NCBI GenBank assembly: GCA_016648135.1
Contig: JADDOH010024973.1
Location: 558,001 to 622,000, forward strand
Direction of reading: 5' to 3'
Source: Agrypnia vestita
Taxonomy: Eukaryota > Arthropoda > Insecta > Trichoptera > Phryganeidae
Length of the DNA: 64,000 nt
Shown here: piece after piece, positions 12,690-24,113 of the stretch
How positions within the stretch are numbered: position 1 is the first letter of the stretch
Layout of the letters: each line of letters opens with the position of its first letter
Translations under genes and position numbers: made by a program
Notes under the pieces: generated by a model
The model's input: the letters and a program-made list of their open reading frames with translations, nothing else
Databases searched by the model: none
Told to the model about the DNA's origin: nothing

Positions 12690-12870
12690 GCGGGCGGTAT
12701 AAATACGTGAACACAAAAAAGTTTTTATAATTCCCGCGAATTCATCCCGCGAAGCACCTCCCTGTTTCGCGGCAATATTTGCATTTTTTGCATAGACCGC
12801 GGCAGTATGGAGAAATAGCGCTGAGCCTCTGCCGTGTACTCGCTCATCGATCACTGGGCGGCTCGCCAGA
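12690..12870. promoter_or_regulatory. Small GC-richer island
   Basis: A compact block (ccgcggcagtatggagaaat; cgctgagcctctgccgtgta) in AT-rich DNA without repeat ends. A 107-codon minus-strand frame crosses it but has no recognisable domain. Possibly regulatory. Confidence 0.25.
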
Positions 12871-13099
12871 TATGGAGCATATCCGAAGCCACTTTTTCAA
12901 GGGTTTTATAATGTTTCTGTATAAGCCATTCGTCAGGTGAACAATTATGATGGGAGAACTCCATTTTTTCTTAAAGCAAAGAGTTTTTATTCTTTTAGTT
13001 TCTTAGTATTTGATGATTTGTAATTAAAATGACATTCGTATTTTCTAATTAATATAAATTAACTTTGTTTAAACCACTTATTTATTGAAAAAAAAAATC

Positions 13100-13132
13100 A
13101 ACATGTTTCAAAGCCAATGGCTTCTTCATCAG
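13100..13132 (-). ncRNA. Hammerhead-like motif in left arm of the 13-kb PLE
   Basis: Inverted copy of the motif at 13748. On the minus strand it reads CTGATGA, a 6-bp hairpin closed by ATT, then GAAAC and ATGTT. It would lie antisense to the PLE coding strand. Confidence 0.5.
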
Positions 13133-13235
13133 GAAAACAAAAATAATATTTAAAAATCGAAGTATAGATCAAAATATTAAAAAGTTATATATGTAAAATA
13201 ATAATATAAAGTACCTAATTGATATGAAAATAAAT

Positions 13236-13661
13236 ATTTCAAATATTTCAAATGTTATTCAACCAGCTTTTTATACTAATAATAAATTTAAAAAATACAT
13301 ATTAAATAATAAAGATAAGGATAATTATTTTAAAAAATCGGGTGTTTCTAAATTAATTTGTAATGATTGTGATTATTTTTATATAGGAAAAACGTGTAGA
13401 AATTTTGAAATTAGAATTAAAGAACACTTAAGGTGTTTAAATAGTAATAATTATTCTGAATTTTCTAACCATCTTTTGGCTACGGGTCATTCTTTTGATA
13501 TTAATAAGGGTTTACAAATTTTACATACAAATTATACAGAATCACAATTTGATAAATTAGAAATGTTGGAAATAAGAAAGAGTGTAAATAGTAATTTGAA
13601 TATTATAAATAATCAGGTCCTTTTTGCAAATAGTTATCTTTTAAATTTATTTTCATATTAA
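13236..13661 (+). pseudogene. Penelope-like element GIY-YIG endonuclease C-terminus
   Basis: The open frame extends from an ATG at 13224 to the stop at 13659-13661 (145 codons), but the first codons lie in the inverted arm, so the ATG is a by-product of the junction and the real element protein would continue upstream. Residues about 39-60 read SGVSKLICNDCDYFYIGKT: the GIY-YIG signature (with GVS in place of GIY), a CxxC pair (C46, C49) typical of PLE endonucleases, and YIGKT at 53-57. Residues 61-69 (FEIRIKEHL) and 82-90 (NHLLATGHS) are the conserved arginine and histidine blocks. In intact PLEs this domain nicks target DNA after a reverse transcriptase of several hundred residues, which is absent here. 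No stop breaks the remaining domain, so the insertion is fairly young. The protein alone could not retrotranspose. Confidence 0.85.
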
Positions 13662-13747
13662 TTAGGTACTTTATATTATTATTTTCCATATATAACTTTT
13701 TAATATTTTGATCTATACTTCGATTTTTAAATATTATTTTTGTTTTC

Positions 13748-13781
13748 CTGATGAAGAAGCCATTGGCTTTGAAACATGTTG
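13748..13781 (+). ncRNA. Hammerhead-like ribozyme motif, PLE 3' arm
   Basis: CTGATGA (13748-13754), one extra A, stem II GAAGCC/GGCTTT closed by ATT, GAAAC (13771-13775), then ATGTT. This matches the CUGANGA...GAAA core with a minimal self-complementary stem III (ACAUGU), as known for PLE hammerheads that act as dimers. The predicted cut is after U13780. The unpaired base between core and stem II and the weak stem I leave activity uncertain. Confidence 0.6.
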
Positions 13782-14154
13782 ATTTTTTTTTTCAATAAAT
13801 AAGTGGTTTAAACAAAGTTAATTTATATTAATTATAATTATGTTACCACAAAATAAATTTGCTACATTTGAAGAAGAAGTTCGTATTTCCTAATTGATTT
13901 CAAATATTATAAATAGTAGAATATCTGAATAAAAATCGGTTCAAGCCGATTGAATTCTAATAATAAATAACATCGAGGCTGGATATTCACAGCAAATGCA
14001 TATTTCAGAGTTTTTTCGGCGTGGGAAAAAATCATCTCCTTATTTATATAAATAAAAAGCATTTTAAAATCATCAAAAAACATAAAAATTTCTTGCAAAT
14101 TTAAACTTTATTAACATTAAATAATTCTCGATTTCCTTAGTAAAAATTCTAAAT

Positions 14155-14262
14155 AATACTTTATATGTATATAATACTTTATATGTATATAATACTTTAT
14201 ATGTATATAATACTTTATATGTATATAATACTTTATATGTATATAATACTTTATATGTATAA
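14155..14262. repeat. 18-bp tandem repeat, six copies
   Basis: Unit aatactttatatgtatat repeated six times without change, the last copy diverging at its final two bases. The 65-codon minus-strand frame reading YTYKVL repeats is only the translation of this satellite. Confidence 0.95.
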
Positions 14263-14575
14263 GAAAACATACTATTCGTACATATAAATACTCATTAAAA
14301 ATTAGCGCCGCCTAGGACACTAAAAACGATTTTTTGGCCGCGGCCTGTCGATTAATGTTTTTATTTTATTAATTATTATAAATAATGTCCATTTTATTAC
14401 TTTTATATAATAACAAAGGTTCTGTTTAAGTTATTGCTCTAAAAAATTGCAGACTAGAGTAGGTATACATTCTGATATAAATGAATAATAAAAACCCATA
14501 TTTTCTTTAAAAAACGCCGAAATATGCATTTGTAGTGAGTGTGCCCGCCTTAAGTCAATCATTTTAAAATCAAAC

Positions 14576-15133
14576 TTATATTTTTAATCAATTAGTGTAT
14601 ATTATAGATATCTCACAGAGACGAAACTGTATTAATTATGGGAAAGTAGGTATAGAAGTCATTTGGGTGTATACAGGACTTATGACCTGTCTTTTTATGG
14701 TTGGCTTAAGTGATCACTTTACACAATTGTAACATTCGCCATTTCCACCCATGATAGAATATACCATGCTTATTCATTTTTTTGAAGTTGTATATATGTT
14801 CAAATTGCGTGGAAAGCTTTCATATATGAGTTGTAAGCGCCTTTTCCATGCGGCCTGTACAAAGCCATTTTCATTCCCCTAAATCCCCACAGATGTCGCT
14901 AATGAGAAAATCTACATTGATTTTTTTACGGAATTTTGGGAGCAAGGACAGGTCATAAGTCCTGTGTACACCCAAATGACTTCTATACCTACTTTCCCAT
15001 AATTAATACAGTTTCGTCTCTGTGAGATATCTATAATACACACTAATTGATTAATAATGTCTCTGTGACATAAATCCAGCACTGTTCTGAAAGATTTGAA
15101 CAAACTCAAAATATTCTGAATTATATTTTTAAT
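14576..15133. mobile_element. Foldback element (GTCTC family) with 13-bp target duplication
   Basis: Inverted arms of about 105 bp (14586-14700 and 14945-15052) share tctcacagagacgaaac, ggaaagtaggtatagaagtc and acaggacttatgacctgtc. An asymmetric tail to 15120 matches the 7.7-kb copy. The unit is flanked by identical ttatatttttaat at 14576-14588 and 15121-15133. No ORF. Arms are nearly identical, suggesting recent formation. The central part carries the cccacagatgtcgc block common to the family. Confidence 0.7.
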
Positions 15134-15224
15134 TTAAAATAGTTGTAACCCGTCTAAAATGACGAAACATTGGTTTACGTCTTTGCTAAGCCGTAATATA
15201 TATTATCCATAGTATATTTTTGAC

Positions 15225-15345
15225 ACCCCACAGAAAGGCGGCGATAGCAACATGCGTTGAGCGACCGGTTCGGGTTTGCTGGTCCGGGGTTCAAGCCCCA
15301 TCTCCGGTTACGGAGATAGACAGACAGACAGACAGACGGACGAAC
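15225..15345 (+). repeat. tRNA-like fragment followed by (GACA)n
   Basis: ggtccggggttcaagcccc resembles a tRNA T-arm/B box, preceded by a GC-rich head and followed by a gacagacagacagacagac microsatellite. This arrangement is typical of a tRNA-derived SINE fragment. I cannot fold a full cloverleaf. Confidence 0.35.
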
Positions 15346-16019
15346 GAATGGACGAACGCATCGACAACGAAATTACTATGTTTGATTGATGATGATCGCT
15401 GTGCAACATGATTTTCATTATCACTAAATTTAATTTTGAACAACGCCCACGTTGAATATGTTTTATATCTGTGGTACAAAGTTAAGTTTAGTGAAATCTA
15501 AAAATCTAATGGTGTTTCTAATGGTACTTATAACGTGATTCCTTTTTGGCTCGTATTATTTACTTATTCCCGTCAGGTAATCACTATCAAACTCGGAGAT
15601 CTAGAGTCCTCGTTTTAGGTTTTTTCCGTCTCATGGTGAGCTATCAAAAAGGCATTTGCAACAACCGCGCAACATCATATCGGTAATTCCTCTGCTTGAG
15701 GCGGCACAAAAACTTCATCAGCGGCTGTAAGAACGTAAGAAGTTGTCATGCTTATCTCCTAGAACCATTCAGGCAAACACTTTTTGCACAGTGTGTACTT
15801 TAAACGGTGTTCATAACGTCAGCTTCGATCAGTCTCTTCGGATTTAATTTCATCAGAATTATTTTATACGGCATCCTGCTACCGTGACATTTATGAAGAC
15901 ATACTTGTACGTTTGTTGCACTATTTTTCGACGTGTGACAGACTACTTAACTCTAGGAATAAAAAGTAAAACAAATATAAATAAAAACACGTACAATCGT
16001 ACATATACAAATTTAAATA
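15346..16019. other. No gene seen
   Basis: Moderately AT-rich, no frame or repeat recognised. Confidence 0.45.
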
Positions 16020-16285
16020 TCGCTATTGGTTCTAGAGCCAGCCCTGATGTATGGAAGTGAAGCCTGGAATTGCCAAAAGAGGAATGAAAGTACACTGAAT
16101 GCGGTCACTAAGACGCTAAGTCTTTGGTCGATAGAGTAAGGAATGAACAAATTAGAAGTGAAAGTACCTTACACTCGCCTCATATATTTTCTTAACCATC
16201 CTTTCCTCGTTCATACGTCCCACATGACCAAACCATCTCAGCACTCCTCTCTTTATTCTATCAACCACACTAGAATGGGTGTGTA
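16020..16285. pseudogene. Rearranged LINE C-terminal fragment (family D), head-to-head
   Basis: 16025-16172 reads on the plus strand like 27035-27180 (ccctgatgtatggaagtgaa; tctttggtcgatagagtaag). From about 16173 to 16275 the next part of the same element appears in reverse (ctcgcctcatatattttctt; ctttattctatcaacc). Segments that follow each other in the parent are therefore joined with the second one inverted. Not coding. Confidence 0.7.
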
Positions 16286-16639
16286 CTGATCCACGTCAAT
16301 AGTGTGTATGAATGATAACTATGCGAGAAAGAGAAATTTATAAGACCTCTTCACGCTAGATTGTAATGCAACAATGCACATGACGCATGCTACCGTTTAT
16401 GTACACCGTAGTATGTTGTTGTTTACATTTAGTGTAAATTTAATACATTGATAAAAAAATGAACCATTTTTAAAACATTCCGAAATTTCTTGGTCAATTG
16501 GGGTTTCAACTTTAACCAAAATTTATTTTCTTCACCCACCAGTTTCAACTGATTAAGATCATGGACAGAATCTTTATTATTATTAATATGTGATTTACAT
16601 TATTTTATTACCTTTGCATGAAATAATTCAACCATAAAC

Positions 16640-16800
16640 AAATTGAAGTAATAAGCATTATTTTAAAATAAAATAATAAAAATGACGAAGGGACCATAGG
16701 CCTTGAAACATGTTGGTATTTTCAATATAAAAAAGTGGTGAAAACTAAGTTTATTTTATTAATCATAAGACTAATTATATTTTTGCAACAAATTCGAAAT
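16640..16800 (+). repeat. PLE 3'-end remnant with hammerhead-like block
   Basis: tgacgaagggaccataggcc, ttgaaacatgttggtatttt and aaaaagtggtgaaaactaag parallel the 3' arm of the 13-kb and 40-kb elements. The C of the CTGA core is replaced by A, so a working ribozyme is unlikely. No opposite arm is present. Confidence 0.6.
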
Positions 16801-16830
16801 AAAACAAATTATATTTTTGCAACAGATTCG
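16773..16830. repeat. 34-bp tandem duplication
   Basis: aattatatttttgcaaca followed by Rattcg occurs at 16773 and 16807, one mismatch over 24 bp. Confidence 0.8.
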
Positions 16831-18829
16831 TCAATAGCCGACTGTATAGTGCCACGAGTAAAATATTGACCTTCCTACATACATTTATTTTATAACTTAC
16901 AAATTTATATTATAAATCAATAAAATTTTCTAAATTGTTTCTCAATAGTAAAAAATGTATTTTGTATTTTTCTGTTATGCGCCTAACTGTCATAAAATGT
17001 TTGTACATTGTAATTTAATTTAACACTACGACATCAGAGTTGTCAACAATCCGTTAGTAATTTGTATGTTAAAAAATTAAATAAATAAATAAATCTTTAA
17101 CAATTTATTATTTTTATTATGTTCTGAGAATACAATTATTACTGGCTTTATCCACTGCGGGATAATTATTTAATTAAATAAACATTATATCTACTTAAAA
17201 AAATATAAAATACGACAATATTCCGTATAATTTATAACCAAGTATTTTTATTTGGTATTATTCGTATATAATATAGTCATCTGATATGACTAAAGTACAA
17301 TCGAACATACCCATTCATTATTTTCCGTTTGCCAGGCGATCTGACGATGTCGTCATTATCAACGGGAGATGGAAGATAGTCATCTCTTACTTATTAGAGG
17401 CTGTATAAAGATGGTGGAAGGCCCTATATGGGACAGGGAAGCTGACTGACTGTGGAGCACCTCTCCTCGGAACCTCGCCTGCTATTTATACCGCGAATCC
17501 TCGGTATGGTAATGGATGGAATGTTTAATTGATAGTTACAAGATTGACATTCAAAGTCAGTTTCTAAATTGAAACGCATATTTTTTCCAATTCTGTGGAT
17601 TCTAGCTATAAATCTATGCAAAATGAATTTATAAAGTGATCTTAACAAAAAAATATATAATACTTACATATTTCTAGCGGGAATGTGTTTTCACTGGCAT
17701 TCGTAATTGAGCGATTAAAAATACAAGTTTTTCTATCAATTTTCAAGTATTCATCCGATAATTTTTTCAAGTGTTCAAACTCTTCGATACTTTTTCCGAA
17801 ATCTAAAATGATGTACAATTATTATTTTTAATAATTATCATTTAAATATTTATAAATCTTTATTTGTAATAATTAAATTTAAAAATAATATTTCGTGTCC
17901 CGTATAAGGGATAATAATTAATTTTTGAGCATAGGTATTATATATTTTATGGTAACATAATTTAGTTCGCTCACTGAACTCCACACAATTTTTATTCCAC
18001 ACTTCTTTGAAGTTTGAATACCTTAAACATCGTGAAACAGCATTCAGCTTTACGCCGAGGTTGTGTTGATTCCTGAAGAATCTTCTAAAAATTACAACTC
18101 ATCACATTTTTAAGAGTAAGAAAAATTTAAAAAAATATTCGGAAAAGGGTGTTATCGAGTTTCTTAGGCTATTTTTATAAGAGTATTTAACGGAGTATAT
18201 GCATGACCCAATAAATCTTTCAGCTTTTCCACATCTTCGACACAGTTCTGTTTGATCCCAGTGGATTATGGTCTACTGAATATTTTGTATAGAAATAAGA
18301 TTTAAATAATTACTTGTTCTCATCACCATCATAATTATTGGCACAATTCGTGGCGAATCTTGGGAATTAACTCTATTTTTCAACATCTCTTTTCTATTAT
18401 GGATCTATGACTTTTGAGGACATTATCACTCCACCTTCACATAGACCTTCCGTTCTGCGCCCTGTTAACTTGCAAATAATAGAAGTTATTGTAGCAATAT
18501 CTATGTCAAAATAGATTTTCTAAAACCGGCCCAACGATACGCCTGAAAGTTTATGTTTCATTAGAATACATTTTGAATGCGATATAATCACATAATACAC
18601 TTTTAATGATAAATCAATTATAACTAAAGTCTTAATTTAAATTTTAAATAATAATCAGAAAAAAAAAATCTCAAATGTGTCTCTGATCGAGAAATACGAT
18701 TTAGAAATGAGTTTAATATTAACAAGTAATTAAGTAACATAATAGAACCAGTCAAACATGTTAAATGAAAAATTTTGGAAAACAAATATTATTTAAAATA
18801 AATCTGAAAGAATTTTAGCATTGTGAAAG
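16831..18829. other. No gene seen; possible repeat remnant at 18310-18480
   Basis: AT-rich. 18310-18480 (tcatcaccatcataattatt ... attcgtggcgaatcttggg) has the look of an old LINE 3' end, but no protein tail can be read. The 74-codon minus-strand frame at 17424-17648 has no recognisable features. Confidence 0.4.
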
Positions 18830-19190
18830 TGATCTACCTTTTCACGCGTGCGCAGTGCAGGCGTCAACTTTTTCACTCCCGCCTTATGACTGGTGAGACG
18901 CACCTACCGAGTAATATACACTTGCTCTGTAAGTTGACAATTATTATCGATCCGGAGAGTAATCAGTATTATCGACACACATTATTGGTACAATTACAAG
19001 CGGGGAAGTATCCCTTTACAGAAACGTTAGGTGCGCTATTAGCGAGGGTAATACAGTTTGACGACGTTCATCTTAAACGAGCGCATTTTTCTTCTATCTG
19101 AAATTATCACTCGCCGCTCACATCTCCCGTAAGGAATGCTTGTCGTGTGCCAGTAGCGATGTGGTGGAGGTTAGCAAACAAGTTATTTGT
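18830..19190. promoter_or_regulatory. GC-richer island
   Basis: Unique, balanced-composition block (cgcgtgcgcagtgcaggcgt; cactcgccgctcacatctcc). A plus-strand frame of 92 codons (18823-19101) crosses it but shows no domain and lacks a credible gene context. Treated as a possible regulatory element. Confidence 0.25.
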
Positions 19191-20169
19191 CATAAACTTA
19201 GATATCAGATAGTCAGCTTACCAGGTTTTATATAAATCATACAGTTATTTTGCTGTCTGCTCCATGTATGAAACAAAACCGGCGACGCTTTGTATTGAAT
19301 GGTCCGTATACGTCTTACCAGTAATATAATTGTAAATTTATATGAGCGATATCGCTTTCATGCTCAGCCAGATTGCAATCATATTTCTACGGGTAACTTT
19401 TTGAATCTAAGCCCCTTATAAATTGGTAACATGATGATAAACACAGATCAAGAAATTATGATTAAAGAAGACGTCAATGACATTCATCAATAAGCTAACA
19501 ACTTTTGAGATGTGACATTGGGAAAAATAATTGTTCCTTTAATCGATTTTTCACCTTTGTAAATAATCGTTCCTCTCGCAATGGGGCAAACACCCTTCCA
19601 TAAACAAAAAATGTAGTAAAGTATAATATAAATATAATATATACAAGATAGATAGATAAGCACGTGCCAGTACAGCTACAGTTTTTTTTCAAAACGTTTG
19701 TATTTAAGTAAAAAAAATATATTGTTTACATTTTATGTAATCTATTGTGAATCTAGAGACATAATATGCATCATAGAAAATTTGGACAAGGATAATAATG
19801 ATAACACAGAGGTAAAAGTGAATTAATACAAGTATTTGACGACAGTCCAAGTCCTCTGATCGAGTTTAGTATTTAATATTTTCATATTGTGAAATTTATG
19901 CAGTGAATATAACGAGCATACGACAGAAATGTGATTCGGACACTGCTCGACAAATTTTAAATTTCTTCAATCTAACCATAACTTCAATCATTTTTAGATG
20001 TTATTTTTTGTTTTATTACATATTTTTTTAAGTGATATAAGGAATATGGGGCACAATAATGAATATTCTTTGTACCTAGATTAGTAGATATTCAAAAAAA
20101 ATAAAACTATTAACTGCTTTGTATTAGATAGGGTTTCTCGTAATTGACTAAAGGCCCTTTATATTTTAT
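19191..20169. other. No gene seen
   Basis: AT-rich. The minus-strand 65-codon frame at 19495-19692 is rich in aromatic residues from A/T codons and is not credible. Confidence 0.45.
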
Positions 20170-21050
20170 CAATGATGTATATATATCCCAAAGCCTGTTT
20201 TAAGAGTGATATATTTTTCTTTGGTTGAATCAATATTAAGATATGGTGTAAGATCTTGGGGCCTTTCCAGCAATTCAAATATTAAGCCGATACAAAATCT
20301 ACCAACTGCTATCGTAAAAAGAATAATAAATCCACAGGTTTTTGAGCAAAGACAAAATACTAAACTAGTATATTCATCCGTACATATTTTGCCAATTCTT
20401 GGACTAGTAATATTTCTGCCGATAAAAATAAAACACGAAAATGAAAGTTACAAAAAAGTAGTTGATCATGGCAAAAACACAAGATGCGCTTTAAATCAAA
20501 TATTAACAATACCAAGAATAACAAACAAATATGGTCTGAGGACACTTGAATATCGAGTTCCAATGTTCTTGAACTAAATACAAAGTACCTTTCCCTCAGG
20601 CCTAAAAAATCCAAAGTCAATGTCAGAACTTAAAAAGTGGTTAATAGAAAACGACATTAGTTATTTATGAACTATATTAAATGTTTTATTATGATAATGA
20701 CTTTGAATAATAAGTGATGTTTATATTTATATATATTTCTCTTTCTTTTTCATTAATTTTTGCTATATATATTTTTAATTTGCTATTTTCTTTATTCATT
20801 GCTCTTTTCTTAATTTGCTTAAAAATTTTAACTTTGTACTTAAAAAATCTTTTATGTCGTTTTTTTGTACTTAATTGTTTTCGTTTTTTATCTCCTATGT
20901 TTATAAAGTGAATAATATTTTTTAATAGTGTAACTTACAATTGTAAAAATGAACCTACAGACAAACGTCTTTTTAGTCGTTTTGTGGGACTAAATATTAT
21001 AAAATGTAAATAAAATAAATAGAATAAAATAAAAAAAAAAAAACATAGGT
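20170..21050 (+). pseudogene. 5'-truncated LINE (jockey/CR1-like) C-terminal region and 3' tail
   Basis: From about 20175 the plus strand encodes VIYFSLVESILRYGVRSWG, the conserved segment just after the thumb of jockey/CR1-type reverse transcriptases, followed by a long open frame to 20577. After a frameshift, the ending MSELKKWLIENDIS can be read at 20621-20667 before a stop. The 3' UTR ends in repeated aaataaaat units and a run of A at about 21031-21045, the expected tail of a non-LTR element. The catalytic YADD is absent. Target duplication not identified. Confidence 0.7.
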
Positions 21051-21179
21051 AGCCTTTTTTATCAGTTTACCACCTTAGATCGAGGTACATACATTAAAAA
21101 TCGAATATAAAAATATTTAAAAATATGATATTCTTGTGTTGTGTTGTATCTATTCGTGTGGTAATACTTACACTTTACC

Positions 21180-21600
21180 CGGTGGTTACCGAACACTAAC
21201 AATCACGTTCTCATTATATTATCGCATTTATTCTATAAGCACAGCACACGGTTATCGATAGCAATTTCCTGGATTCAATTTACCCTTATTTATGTAACTG
21301 GACACATCATAATCCGTTACCGCGTAAATAATATTCCCCTACCCGCTTCTCGGACTGTCAATGGTCCAGCGGCCGGCCGGGCCCGCTAAGGCGAGTCATG
21401 ACATTTCAATACAGTTCGGTTATGTTTATTCGACAGAGAAGTATGGCCGCGTGCCGGAATTATGCGTGAATCAATTGCGCCGTGTACTGGGATAAATGAT
21501 TTACCATAAAGCATCCGGCGACTGCTGCTAATCCACCTCTGAGCCTACCTGCCTCCCAATTAGAGATCTCCGGGCCCAGCCATTCAAATATTGTGTTAAG
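21180..21600. promoter_or_regulatory. GC-rich island with TTTATG/CATAAA sites
   Basis: Contains gcggccggccgggcccgcta and, at about 21496-21530, gatttaccataaagcatccg, a caudal/Hox-type CATAAA site, plus cggttatcgatagc. Unique sequence with no open frame. Looks like conserved noncoding DNA. Function inferred. Confidence 0.3.
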
Positions 21601-22966
21601 TAACTTCAAAAATAATACCACTAAAGAGTACCACTGAATTATTGAATATAAAAAAAGTGGCGTTAATTTTTTTGTACTTTATTCTCGTATAGTCGATTTC
21701 GGTAACATTTTTTAAAATTATTTTATATAGAAATATATACTTATTTAAATAGTAAACGGTTTATCTCAACAACGACGCGATTTTGATAGCTTCTATTTTG
21801 TTTTATGCAAGTGCGGCTATTATTTTGACAGCCTTCAAAAATATTGTGCAAAAAAAAAATCGCGCAAGACAGTAATTTTCATCAGAATGTGCGACAGTAA
21901 ATATGTTTATAAATTTATAAAAAAAAATCCGCTAAAAACATATTTGGTCAATACTTAATTTTATAAATGCTAAATATCTTCGAAACTGTAAAAGTTACTA
22001 AAAAATGCGTTGTATTAGACTGAAATAATTTTATCGGGTCTTTTCCCAATGGTTTAGCTTATCATAATCGTGTCTTGACCGTTGTTATATAATAATATTG
22101 TTCACTTTTAATTTTAACTTTGTGTATATTATATAAAATAAGTACAAATATTACTTTAAAAGATGGTACAACCAAATTGTTTCATACACACCTGCTAATT
22201 TTTTCATCCAGTGTCCTAATATTAAAAATAAGCCAATATAATGATAGAAAAATTGTCATTTGACAGATGCCTTGACGTTTCTCATAGTAATAAGTATGCC
22301 CCATCTTTTTTATCTTATAATATTAAAATGACGATACCCTGTGAAGAGGGAGAATAACTTGTTAAAAAGCCTTTTTTTCAAAATTTCAGAATTTTGTGTC
22401 TTCAGAGATATTGAACAACTCATAAGGGACCAACAAAAAATATTATTTTCTTCAGAATGTATGTAAAGGAATTCCTTTATATGTGCATTTACTAAATGAA
22501 TCCATTAAAATAATTTTTTGATAATAGTTATTACATAGATGTTAAATAAAAAATGATGCTAATTAAAAAAAACTCCCTATAAAATAAGTTTCATTTAATG
22601 TGGAATGTGGAAAATCGCCTTATAACATTTTTTTAAATACGAAGGTGTAAATTTTTTCAAAAGTTCAAAATTATTTATTATTTTTATTACTATGTGTTTT
22701 TGGAATCCAAAATAACGAACAGGAGCCAGAATTAAGATTATAAAAATGAATAAAATTAAAAGGAAAGAGAATGTAAAAGACTAGGATTTGGACTGTTTAG
22801 CTGGATTGAATAATTAGTTGTGCAAAGGCAACTTTGTGATAACAAAAAAAATACGTTTATTTATTATAAATAATAAATTTATAAATATTATTCAATATTA
22901 ATTTTTAATCGTTAAGTGAACGAAGAATTTTTATTTATCTTGATACATATATACAGTATACTAATA
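21601..22966. other. No gene seen
   Basis: Very AT-rich, with many A and T runs. No frames above noise. Confidence 0.45.
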
Positions 22967-23016
22967 AACGATGTATTTATTGGACTCATCGGAGAGAGTC
23001 CAATAAATAAATCGTT
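22967..23016. repeat. Near-perfect 20-bp hairpin
   Basis: aacgatgtatttattggact and agtccaataaataaatcgtt form an inverted repeat with one mismatch around an 11-base loop, at the left edge of a GC-rich island. Confidence 0.85.
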
Positions 23017-23019
23017 AAG

Positions 23020-23340
23020 CCCGATCGTTCATTAATACAAACCTGTTTCCGCTCTAAATTATTTCGGCTGATTGTCTCCAAAACATTTGAACCGATTTTG
23101 AAGACGGCAGCTCGGCGAGGACACCTCGCGTCTTCTGCCCTCCGCGCCCTCGACACGAGCGAGCGAGAGGGATGGCGACAGGGCACGGCATTACTCATGC
23201 CACCGGAGGAATCTGAATAAAATGTAAGATGCTCATTATTAAATACCCCATAGCTTAGTCAAAACATGGGCCGAGTGCGGGACGCTATCGGCAGCCAGGG
23301 CGGGACTTATCTCCCGTCGGCATTCGCATCCTATTTTTAT
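23020..23340. promoter_or_regulatory. GC-rich island
   Basis: Dense block (cagctcggcgaggacacctc; gagcgagcgagagggatggc; ggcagccagggcgggactta). Crossed by a 70-codon minus-strand frame without recognisable features. Possible promoter or enhancer-like DNA, by composition only. Confidence 0.25.
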
Positions 23341-23599
23341 ATGTGAACCGTTCTAAATGAGGGAAATCATCTTCCGTAACCCTCACATAACTCAAAATCG
23401 TTCCATCAAGCTTTGCAACTTCATTTTTAATAATATTTTTATTTGAACCTTTTAATTCTAAATATTGTTAACTTTTGTTAGCTCAGTGATGAAAATAAAA
23501 ACTGGAAGAGCAGAACCGAAAAAATCACTTCAATCAATACCCGACCACATTTTCGCAAAAAATTCATTCGTTACTGAGAAAAGATGTTACACCTACATC

Positions 23600-23780
23600 A
23601 TTTTTTTAAATATAGATTCGAACTCGGAATATGTTTCGCATCTATATTCTTACTATTTTCAAACATAGCCAAACGCTTGCACCATGAAAACAGAACTATC
23701 TTGCTGGTTCCCCGGAATGGGGCTTATACCACCGACCACCAGATCACTAGGCAAGCGTCATAACCACTACGACAACAAGC
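23600..23780 (-). mobile_element. tRNA-derived SINE, copy 1
   Basis: The minus strand begins gcttgttgtcgtagtggtta, continues through tgcctagtgatctggtggtc and ccccattccggggaaccagc (decayed B box), then a body with caagcgtttggc, gaaaatagtaagaatat and a short A-rich end. The same body follows the copy at 54.3 kb, which establishes a dispersed family. Head is tRNA-Glu-like. Confidence 0.7.
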
Positions 23781-24113
23781 TACTCTTTTTTTGCATCCAC
23801 ATTTGCAACTTCTGTAAGACGCGCTCAATTTTTTTTTGGTCAGAATCAATAAAATATGTATTGTACATTATTTTTGCCGAACATTTTTTTTCTTAACCAA
23901 AGTTATTCTGAGATATTAGAAATCTAAATTCAATGTAACCCTAAATTTTCGAATTTGACATTTTCTTTCGACGCCTAAGCTTATCATCTGTAATCTCATT
24001 TTTTCACTACTAATTTTTGTTACACATTTCCGGCGCATTTACGGAATTAGTCCCATAAACCGAGCTTAAAGATGTTACACATCAAAAAACATTAAAAATT
24101 ATATGAAAATATA

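Larger units (their letters stand above)
13035..13895 (+). mobile_element. 5'-truncated Penelope-like element with inverted terminal arms
   Basis: Two arms of about 189 bp (13047-13235 and 13646-13833) are reverse complements with only a few differences. They enclose the coding tail of a Penelope-like element. A nonpalindromic 3' tail follows to 13879. The unit is bounded by ttcgtattttctaatt (13035-13050) and ttcgtatttcctaatt (13880-13895), a 16-bp target duplication with one mismatch. PLEs are known to carry such direct or inverted terminal copies. The left arm repeats the element's 3' end in reverse, including the hammerhead-like block, and stops just inside the coding end. The flanking duplication is older than the near-perfect arm identity might suggest, having one substitution. 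Confidence 0.85.

Noticed and set aside
13224..13235. ATG at 13224 as the start of a PLE gene
   Set aside because: It lies in the inverted arm; the true reading frame was truncated, so the ATG is accidental.
14073..14270. ORF with repeating YTYKVL
   Set aside because: Only the translation of an 18-bp satellite.
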